Assembly (NCBI GenBank): GCA_035532755.1
Contig: DATKQI010000333.1
Location: 1 to 5,022, forward strand
Direction: 5' to 3'
Length of the DNA stretch: 5,022 nt
Source of the DNA: DATKQI01 sp035532755
Lineage (GTDB): Bacteria; Pseudomonadota; Alphaproteobacteria; Acetobacterales; Acetobacteraceae
How positions within the stretch are numbered: the stretch's first letter is position 1; the number at the start of each line of letters is the position of its first letter. Shown piece after piece: positions 1 through 4,147 of the stretch. A model generated the notes under the pieces. That model saw only the letters and a program-made list of their open reading frames with translations, made no database searches and was not told the DNA's origin. A program made the translations under genes and the position numbers.

Positions 1-258
1 CGCCTCATCAAGGAACTCTGGGTCTGGCGGGACAACCGGATCGCCGTCCGGTTCGCCTACGAATGGCATGACGATTCGGGCAACTGGTTCCGCTCCTACG
101 GGAACGAGAACTGGGAGTTCGACGAGCATGGCCTGATGCGCGTCCGCCACGCCTGCATCAACGACCTGCCAATCGCGGCCGCCGACCGGAAATACCACTG
201 GGACCGGACAGGCCCGCGGCCCGAGGGCCACCCCGGCCTGACCGACCTCGGGCTCTGA
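1..258 (+). CDS. DUF1348 / SnoaL-like (NTF2-fold) protein, 3' part
   Basis: The reading frame is open from the left edge and stops with TGA at 256-258, giving the last 85 residues of a protein whose start lies outside the window. The family is normally about 150-160 residues, so roughly the C-terminal half is present. The dense aromatic/charged stretch (ELWVWRDNRIAVRFAYEWHD at about residues 5-24, then SGNWFRSYGNENWEFDEHGL, then INDLPI, and a closing HPGLTDLGL) is what I recognise as the DUF1348 signature, a cone-shaped NTF2/SnoaL-type fold. No enzymatic function is established for the family. It is likely a soluble cytoplasmic protein. It is convergent with the flavoprotein gene to its right, and its last two bases belong to a perfect palindrome. 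Family assignment is confident; the molecular role is unknown. Confidence 0.85.
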   Translation, partial: RLIKELWVWRDNRIAVRFAYEWHDDSGNWFRSYGNENWEFDEHGLMRVRHACINDLPIAAADRKYHWDRTGPRPEGHPGLTDLGL

Positions 259-280
259 TCCCGGGGCGCGCCCCGGGATC
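257..280. terminator. Perfect 24-bp palindrome, possible bidirectional terminator
   Basis: Twelve-base arms (GATCCCGGGGCG and its exact complement) meet with no spacer. In RNA the innermost bases would form a small loop on a very GC-rich stem. It sits between two convergent genes: its first two bases are the last two of the DUF1348 stop codon, and it lies 51 bp past the stop of the minus-strand flavoprotein gene. That position fits a shared terminator. No T-tract follows on either strand, so a classic intrinsic terminator is not shown; it could instead be an RNA-stabilising hairpin or a protein site. Confidence 0.45.
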
Positions 281-309
281 GCGCGCCGGGTTGGCGGGCG
301 GCGGCGCGC
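281..309. other. Weak GC-rich inverted repeat in convergent gap
   Basis: A 7-base arm GCGCGCC at 281-287 is complementary to GGCGCGC at 303-309, leaving a 15-base loop. It follows the perfect palindrome directly and lies 22 bp downstream of the flavoprotein gene on its strand. It may help end minus-strand transcription, but arms made only of G and C in such a GC-rich region can arise by chance. Confidence 0.2.
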
Positions 310-331
310 CATGCAAAGAGTCACGGGCGCA

Positions 332-1225
332 TCAGAAAATCAGCGAGCGGTGCACCGCCATGGCGGCCATCACGCCATCGGCGCAGGCCCATGTCACGTT
401 ATGGGCGCCGCGGGTGATGTCGCCGGCGGCAAGGACACCGGGCACCGTCGTCATCTTCTGGGAGTCGGTGCGGATGATGGGGCCGAGGGGGGCCTCGTCC
501 ATTGCGCAGCCGAGCTGCTGCGCAATCCCGCTGTTCAGGCGCGTGCGCGGGCCGAGAAACAGCGCATCCACGCCCGATAGCCGCCCATCGGCAAGTTCGA
601 TCGCGGATAGCCGGGGTCCATCGCCATGCACTGCGCTCACCGCCGCCGGCTCGATGGTGACGCCACGCGCCCGCAGCTTCGCGCGCGACGCATCATCGGT
701 CTCGGAAGCACCGTTCAGGTAGAGCGTGGTCGGCCCCCATTCGGCGATCAGCATGGCCTGGTGGACCGACATGGGCGAGACGTTCAGCACGCCCAATCGC
801 CGCCCGCTGAACTCGTAGCCATGGCAGTAGGGGCAATGGAGCACGGAATGCCCCCAGCGTTCGGCAAGCCCCGGAATCGCGGGCAGTTCGTCCGTGAGCC
901 CGAAGGCGAGCACCAGCCGGGCGCTTTCGATCGCTTCGCCCGTCACCAGCCGGACCGAAAATCCATCCGCCTCCCGCGCCGCGCCGGCGGCTTCGCCCGC
1001 GATGAAGGTTGCCGTGGGATACGCCGCGACCTGCGATCGGGCGGTGGCGAGCATCGCCCCCGGCTCGCTGCCATCCTGGGCGAAGACGCCGTGGGAATGT
1101 GCCGCGAAGCGGTTGCGCGGAGATCCCGTGTCGATGACGCAGACCGAACGCCGCGCGCGGGCGATATACAGCGCCGCCGACAGCCCGGCGAAGCTGCCGC
1201 CGATGATGATCGCGTCATGACGCAT
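332..1225 (-). CDS. Thioredoxin-reductase-like FAD-dependent disulfide oxidoreductase
   Basis: The protein has 297 residues, close to the low-molecular-weight thioredoxin reductase family (about 300-320). It shows an N-terminal FAD Rossmann motif (AIIIGGSFAGLSAA, residues 5-18), a redox-active cysteine pair C131-P-Y-C134 inside HSVLHCPYCHGYE, and the C-terminal FAD-contacting GVLAAGDI (263-270). By family knowledge such enzymes pass electrons through FAD to the cysteine pair and on to a protein or small-molecule disulfide in the cytoplasm. The second nucleotide-binding site is divergent: about residues 145-157 read GVLNVSPMSVHQA instead of the usual GGGDSA type, and no HRR-type NADPH-binding cluster follows. 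The electron donor is therefore uncertain. I chose the start at 1225, not the in-frame ATG at 1261, because GGAG (1236-1233) lies 7 nt upstream and MRHDAIIIGG is the usual N-terminus. It overlaps the upstream Rrf2 gene by 11 bp, which implies co-transcription and probably coupled translation. The true partner is unknown. Confidence 0.88.
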   Translation of the reverse strand: MRHDAIIIGGSFAGLSAALYIARARRSVCVIDTGSPRNRFAAHSHGVFAQDGSEPGAMLATARSQVAAYPTATFIAGEAAGAAREADGFSVRLVTGEAIESARLVLAFGLTDELPAIPGLAERWGHSVLHCPYCHGYEFSGRRLGVLNVSPMSVHQAMLIAEWGPTTLYLNGASETDDASRAKLRARGVTIEPAAVSAVHGDGPRLSAIELADGRLSGVDALFLGPRTRLNSGIAQQLGCAMDEAPLGPIIRTDSQKMTTVPGVLAAGDITRGAHNVTWACADGVMAAMAVHRSLIF

Positions 1226-1679
1226 GGACAGTCTCCAGATGATGAGAGCCGCCGCGGGCAACGAGGCGGCGGTGAAAATCCGCGCTCAGCATGGCCAGCG
1301 TCACTTCGCCAAGGCGCGAAACCAGCAGCGCCTCCGCATCGTGGAAGGCCTGATCGAGGGCGGCATTGACCGCCTGTTCGACGAGGCAGCCGGGCGCCTC
1401 CGTCCGGTTGCCGATGGCGAGAAGCGAGGGGTTGCCGAGTGCGGCGTAGATGTCGCGCAATGTCACCGCCGGCAGGTCGCACGCCAGCGACCATCCGCCG
1501 CCATGGCCTTTTTCCGACCGGACATATCCCCGGTCCCGCAGGCCGGCCATGATCCGCCGGATCACCACCGGGTTGGTGGCCATCGCCTTCGCCAGCACCT
1601 CGGACGTGACGGGACCATCTTGCTCCGCCATGTGCAGCAGGACGTGGAGCACGCCTGACAATCGGCTATCGCGTTTCAT
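1215..1679 (-). CDS. Rrf2-family transcriptional regulator
   Basis: The 154-residue protein has the usual Rrf2 length and layout. An N-terminal winged helix-turn-helix spans about residues 5-66 (SRLSGVLHVLLHMA, then VTSEVLAKAMATNPVVIRRIMAGL, then a wing with GHGGGWSLA). The dimerisation region follows, with LRDIYAALG at about 74-82. Only C67 and C98 (in APGCLVEQAV) are present. The three spaced cysteines that bind an Fe-S cluster in IscR and NsrR are absent, so an Fe-S sensor is unlikely. A thiol switch at C98 is possible; the Rrf2 regulator HypR of Staphylococcus aureus, which senses hypochlorite stress and controls a flavin disulfide reductase, is a plausible functional parallel. The gene overlaps the following flavoprotein gene by 11 bp. 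The inverted repeat over its own start codon suggests autorepression of the pair. The start at 1679 is the only ATG upstream of the first helix; only a weak GAAG precedes it. Confidence 0.9.
   Translation of the reverse strand: MKRDSRLSGVLHVLLHMAEQDGPVTSEVLAKAMATNPVVIRRIMAGLRDRGYVRSEKGHGGGWSLACDLPAVTLRDIYAALGNPSLLAIGNRTEAPGCLVEQAVNAALDQAFHDAEALLVSRLGEVTLAMLSADFHRRLVARGGSHHLETVHAS
1233..1236 (-). promoter_or_regulatory. Ribosome binding site deciding the flavoprotein start
   Basis: On the minus strand GGAG is followed by 7 nt and then the ATG at 1225. The site lies inside the 3' end of the Rrf2 gene. It supports the 1225 start over the longer in-frame ATG at 1261, which would add 12 residues before the FAD fold. 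Confidence 0.7.
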
Positions 1680-1700
1680 GCAACTTCATATGTTGCATGA
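1676..1700. promoter_or_regulatory. Candidate Rrf2 operator (9-bp inverted repeat)
   Basis: TCATGCAAC (1676-1684) and its exact complement GTTGCATGA (1692-1700) are separated by the 7-base spacer TTCATAT. The repeat is one of the few AT-containing stretches in the window. It covers the start codon of the Rrf2 gene (1677-1679) and the predicted -10 box (1687-1692). A dimeric regulator bound here would block RNA polymerase. Rrf2 proteins commonly bind such palindromes at their own promoters; that this one binds here is inference. Confidence 0.72.
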
Positions 1701-1715
1701 TAGCGCAGACGTCAA
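1687..1715 (-). promoter_or_regulatory. Predicted sigma70-type promoter of the Rrf2-flavoprotein unit
   Basis: On the minus strand TTGACG (1715-1710, five of six matches to the -35 consensus) is followed by 17 nt and CATATG (1692-1687, a weak -10 with A, T and A matching). Transcription would begin about 6-8 nt further on, near 1681-1679, which is at or within two bases of the ATG at 1679. The mRNA may therefore be leaderless or nearly so. The -10 lies inside the operator. Confidence 0.5.
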
Positions 1716-1723
1716 GGCTTCCG

Positions 1724-1746
1724 CCCGGCGAAGGCCGGGGTCCAGG
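1724..1746. repeat. Degenerate extragenic palindrome unit (fourth copy)
   Basis: A stem CCCGGC (1724-1729) and GCCGGG (1734-1739) encloses the loop GAAG, followed by GTCCAGG. The core and tail match the units at 3942-4089, but the leading CGTCA-type end is not recognisable. It lies between the catalytic hydroxylase gene and the Rrf2 promoter, only 8 bp upstream of the -35 box. It is probably a decayed repeat and could act as a weak transcription or RNA-decay barrier downstream of the hydroxylase operon. Confidence 0.6.
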
Positions 1747-1769
1747 CATTCAGGCGGCGGAACCTGGGT

Positions 1770-1789
1770 GGCGAGGCGGCCCGCTCGCC
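1770..1789 (-). terminator. Small hairpin after the hydroxylase operon, weak terminator candidate
   Basis: GGCGAG (1770-1775) pairs with CTCGCC (1784-1789) around an 8-base loop, beginning 8 nt past the stop of the catalytic-subunit gene on the minus strand. No T-tract follows, so intrinsic termination is only a possibility. Together with the palindrome at 1724-1739 it gives the 118-bp gap two possible hairpins before the next promoter. Confidence 0.25.
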
Positions 1790-1797
1790 CCCCGGCC

Positions 1798-3927
1798 TCA
1801 CGCCATGTCCACCAGCTTCTCCGGCAGGATCGGCAGGTCGCGCACCCGCTTCCCGGTCGCGTCGAACACCGCGTTCGCCACCGCCGCGGCCACGCCGGTG
1901 GCGCCGATCTCGCCGATGCCTTTCGCCCCCAGCGGGCTTGCGTGCAAATCCACCTCGTCCACGAAATGCGTCGCGATGTCGGCCGGGATGTCGGCGTTCA
2001 CCGGGATCGCCACGCCGGAGAGGTTCTTCGACAGCCAGCGGCCGAGGGCGGGTTCATGCACGGAGGCTTCCATCGCCGCCATGCCCCAGCCCCAGATGAT
2101 CCCGCCGGTCATCTGGCTGCGGGCGGTGCGCGGGTTGATGATCCGGCCCACGCTGTAGCTGCCCGTCGCGCGGCGCAGCCGCAGCAGCCCCAGTTCCAGG
2201 TCCACCCCCACTTCCACGAACACCGCGCCGAAGGTGCGGATCGCATACGCCGTGCCGGCGCCGCCTTCCTCGAATTGCGCGCCGCCCGGCAGATCGAAGC
2301 TGCCGTCTCCCACCACTTCGTCCAGCCCGGCCTGCGCCATGGCTTCCGCGCCCGGCGGCAGATTGGTCAGCCGCGCCAGCTTCTCCCGCACCTGCAATGC
2401 CGCCGCGAGCACCGCCGAGCCGGTGCCCATGGTGGAGGAGGAGCCGTAGGTCGGCCCCGCCACCGGCAGCCGCGTATCGCCGGCTTCGAGCCGCACCCGC
2501 GCCGGATCGAGCCCGAGCGTGTCGGCCGCGATCTGCGGCATGATCGTGAAGGTGCCGGAGCCGATATCGTGGGTGCTGGTCTCCACCACCGCCGAGCCGT
2601 CCTTCAGCAGCCGCACGCGCGCCTTCGCCGGAAAGCGGAACGTGCCCATGCTGCAGCTCGCCATGCCGTGGCCGATCCGCCAGTGGCCATCCCGCGCGCC
2701 GTGGCTGCGCGCGCGCCAGCCGTAAAGCGCCGCACCTTCCTCATACGCCTCGCGCAGCTTGCACGAAGACCACGGCTTGCCGGAGACCGGGTCGGCCTCG
2801 GCGATGTTGCGCAGCCGCAGATCGAGCGGATCGAGGCGCAGCGCATGCGCCAGCTCGTCCATCGCACTTTCCAGCGCCCAGATGCCGGGGCCCTCCACCG
2901 GGGCGCGCATCGGCGTCGGCTGGTTCACATGCGCGCGGATCACCCGCTGGCGCAGCTTGAGGTTGGGGGTCGCGTAGAAGCTGCGGGAGGCGGCGGTCGC
3001 GAACTCCACGAAATCATCCGTGATCGAGGTGACGTTGGCCGCCTCGTGCCGCAGGCCCAGCAGCATGCCTTCGGCATCGGTGCCGATCCCCACGGATTGG
3101 CGGATCAGCGGCTGGTAGCCAACATTGTCGTACATCTGCGACCGCCGGCACACGAGCTTCACCGCCCGCCCGGCCACGCGCGCGGCGGCGGCGGCGAGAA
3201 TCTGGTAGGGCCAGACATAGCCTTTGGAGCCGAAGCCGCCCCCGGTATGCGGGCAGATCACCCGCACGCTTTCCGCCGGCAGGCCGAACACCGCGGCCAG
3301 GACGAATTGCAGGCTGGTGGCGTGCTGCACGGTGGCATGCACGCTCAGCGCATCGCCATCCCAGGCGGCGAGGCAGGCGTACGGCTCCATGGCGTTGTGG
3401 TGGCGCGAGGGCTGGGTGTACTCGCCCTCGAAACGATGCGGTGCCGTGCGGATGGCGGCATCGGCGTCGCCCTTGTCGAGCTCGGGTTCGGCGAACAGCA
3501 TCGCGCGCGCCGGATCGGGGGGCACGGCCTCCGTGCCCACCGGCAGGAAGGCCGCCGGGGCGTATGCGGCGTGCACGAGGGCCGCGCCATGCTCCGCCGC
3601 TTCCAGCGTTTCGGCCAGCACGATGGCGATCGGCTGGCCCTCGTGCCGGATCTCGTCGCCCTGCATCGGCATCGCGGAAACCGCGAGCGGCGGCACCGGC
3701 GCCTTGCCCATGGCCGGCAGATCGGCCGCGACGAGCACCCGGACCACGCCGGCGGCCCGCAAGGCCGGCCGCACGTCGATGGACACGACCCGCCCCGCCG
3801 GAATCGTCGCACCGACGAGAACCGCGTGCAGCATGCCCGCGTGCGCCTGGTCGGCGGTGTAGCGGGTGCGCCCGGTCACTTTCGCCGGGCCTTCGGGCCG
3901 CGGCAGCGGCTGGCCGATGATGCTCAT
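1798..3927 (-). CDS. Xanthine dehydrogenase/aldehyde oxidoreductase family, molybdopterin-binding catalytic subunit (PaoC-like)
   Basis: The 709-residue protein is the large catalytic subunit of a three-subunit molybdenum hydroxylase; E. coli PaoC is of similar length (about 730). Domains in order: an N-terminal hammerhead domain (about 12-125, with RPEGPAKVTGRTRYTAD and HEGQPIAIVLAET), then molybdopterin-binding domains with GGGFGSKG (229-236), MRAPVEGPG (340-348) plus ALESAMDELAHAL, the DIGSGTFTIMPQIAADTLG segment (454-472), GSSSTMGTGSA (495-505), and the terminal GAKGIGEIGATG. The glutamate of GIGE, E673, matches the family's catalytic base, so the site looks intact. The enzyme inserts water-derived oxygen into an aldehyde or N-heterocycle and sends electrons to the FeS/FAD subunits; the substrate cannot be read from sequence. 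I chose the start at 3927 because GGGGG lies 6 nt upstream and MSIIGQPLPRPEGPAKVTG is the usual N-terminus. The longer frame to 4002 translates repeat DNA. The FAD-subunit gene lies upstream, separated by an apparent repeat insertion. Confidence 0.93.
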   Translation of the reverse strand: MSIIGQPLPRPEGPAKVTGRTRYTADQAHAGMLHAVLVGATIPAGRVVSIDVRPALRAAGVVRVLVAADLPAMGKAPVPPLAVSAMPMQGDEIRHEGQPIAIVLAETLEAAEHGAALVHAAYAPAAFLPVGTEAVPPDPARAMLFAEPELDKGDADAAIRTAPHRFEGEYTQPSRHHNAMEPYACLAAWDGDALSVHATVQHATSLQFVLAAVFGLPAESVRVICPHTGGGFGSKGYVWPYQILAAAAARVAGRAVKLVCRRSQMYDNVGYQPLIRQSVGIGTDAEGMLLGLRHEAANVTSITDDFVEFATAASRSFYATPNLKLRQRVIRAHVNQPTPMRAPVEGPGIWALESAMDELAHALRLDPLDLRLRNIAEADPVSGKPWSSCKLREAYEEGAALYGWRARSHGARDGHWRIGHGMASCSMGTFRFPAKARVRLLKDGSAVVETSTHDIGSGTFTIMPQIAADTLGLDPARVRLEAGDTRLPVAGPTYGSSSTMGTGSAVLAAALQVREKLARLTNLPPGAEAMAQAGLDEVVGDGSFDLPGGAQFEEGGAGTAYAIRTFGAVFVEVGVDLELGLLRLRRATGSYSVGRIINPRTARSQMTGGIIWGWGMAAMEASVHEPALGRWLSKNLSGVAIPVNADIPADIATHFVDEVDLHASPLGAKGIGEIGATGVAAAVANAVFDATGKRVRDLPILPEKLVDMA

Positions 3928-3938
3928 GCCATTCCCCC
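3922..3938. repeat. 17-bp direct repeat, copy at catalytic-subunit start
   Basis: GCTCATGCCATTCCCCC occurs here and again, identically, at 4131-4147, 209 bp away. This copy carries the ribosome binding site, start codon and second codon of the catalytic-subunit gene, all read on the minus strand. Matching breaks at the bases just outside both ends. Confidence 0.9.
3934..3938 (-). promoter_or_regulatory. Ribosome binding site of the catalytic subunit, inside a duplicated segment
   Basis: On the minus strand GGGGG is followed by AATGGC and the ATG at 3927. The whole segment, from the G run through the start codon, is one copy of a 17-bp direct repeat. The other copy lies at the end of the FAD-subunit gene, so the same ribosome binding site and ATG occur twice. 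Confidence 0.6.
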
Positions 3939-3941
3939 TGC

Positions 3942-3963
3942 CGTCATGCCGGCGAAGGCCGGC
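3942..3963 (+). repeat. Extragenic palindrome unit 1
   Basis: CGTCAT leads into the stem GCCGGC (3948-3953), loop GAAG (3954-3957) and GCCGGC (3958-3963). The stem is 6 bp. The right flank (GCC) has lost the CATCCAGG tail seen in unit 2, so this unit is truncated or diverged. It lies 15 bp upstream of the catalytic-subunit start codon and could influence access to it in the mRNA. Confidence 0.75.
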
Positions 3964-4003
3964 GCCCGCCGCACCTTGTCCACCACGAAACACGCACTCC
4001 ACC

Positions 4004-4032
4004 CGTCATGCCGGCGCAGGCCGGCATCCAGG
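4004..4032 (+). repeat. Extragenic palindrome unit 2
   Basis: A 29-bp unit beginning CGTC and ending CCAGG. The stem ATGCCGGC (4008-4015) pairs perfectly with GCCGGCAT (4020-4027) around loop GCAG. It forms an inverted pair with unit 3, 28 bp away. Confidence 0.85.
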
Positions 4033-4060
4033 CGCGCCGCGCAGGTCCGCCACCCGCACG

Positions 4061-4089
4061 CCTGGACTCCGGCCTTCGCCGGAGTGACG
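4061..4089 (-). repeat. Extragenic palindrome unit 3 (inverted)
   Basis: Read on the minus strand this is a 29-bp unit beginning CGTC and ending CCAGG, like unit 2 but with stem ACTCCGGC/GCCGGAGT around loop GAAG. It differs from unit 2 at five positions. Four of these are paired changes that keep the stem intact and one is in the loop. Confidence 0.85.
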
Positions 4090-4130
4090 AGGAGGGCGTG
4101 GCCGGGCGGGCATGCCGGGCGGGTGCAACG

Positions 4131-4147
4131 GCTCATGCCATTCCCCC
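4131..4147. repeat. 17-bp direct repeat, copy at FAD-subunit stop
   Basis: Identical to 3922-3938. Read on the minus strand it holds the last codons of the FAD-subunit gene (ending GMA) and its TGA (4135-4133), with an ATG at 4136 overlapping that stop and a G run 6 nt upstream of the ATG. Confidence 0.9.

Larger units (their letters stand above)
3939..4130. mobile_element. 192-bp extragenic-palindrome block inserted between two operon genes
   Basis: This block lies between the two copies of the 17-bp direct repeat and contains three related palindromic units (3942-3963, 4004-4032 and, inverted, 4061-4089) joined by unrelated spacers. Deleting the block plus one repeat copy would make the FAD-subunit stop and the catalytic-subunit start overlap as ATGA with a G-rich ribosome binding site, the usual compact arrangement. 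This suggests insertion into a coupled junction. It encodes no transposase, so any movement would depend on an enzyme supplied elsewhere, and unequal recombination or slippage is an alternative. Confidence 0.5.
3924..4136 (-). other. 70-codon open frame through the repeat block, linking two ATGA overlaps
   Basis: An ATG at 4136, which overlaps the stop of the FAD-subunit gene as ATGA, opens a 70-codon frame that ends with TGA at 3926-3924, overlapping the catalytic-subunit ATG as ATGA. Most of it is translated palindrome (VTPAKAGVQ, LDAGLRRHDG, APAFAGMT), a product pattern typical of repeat DNA and not of a conserved protein. It may be read as a coupling bridge, but a functional peptide is doubtful. 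Confidence 0.25.

Noticed and set aside
1226..1261. A 12-residue N-terminal extension of the flavoprotein
   Set aside because: The start at 1225 has GGAG at 7 nt and puts the FAD Rossmann strand at residue 5, as is usual for the family.
626..1369. A 247-codon + strand frame opposite the flavoprotein and Rrf2 genes
   Set aside because: Its composition is low-complexity Arg/Gly/His/Pro and it lies antisense to genes with intact family motifs; it is a shadow of their codon bias.
1215..1679. An Fe-S sensing NsrR/IscR-type regulator
   Set aside because: Only C67 and C98 are present, without the three spaced cysteines that hold the cluster in those proteins.
3928..4002. A 25-residue N-terminal extension of the catalytic subunit
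   Set aside because: It translates palindromic repeat DNA (GLRRHDG type), while the start at 3927 has a ribosome binding site and the family's usual N-terminus.
3942..4089. A CRISPR array
   Set aside because: The three units are palindromic, diverged, in mixed orientation and separated by unequal spacers (40 and 28 bp); there are no evenly spaced identical repeats and no cas genes.
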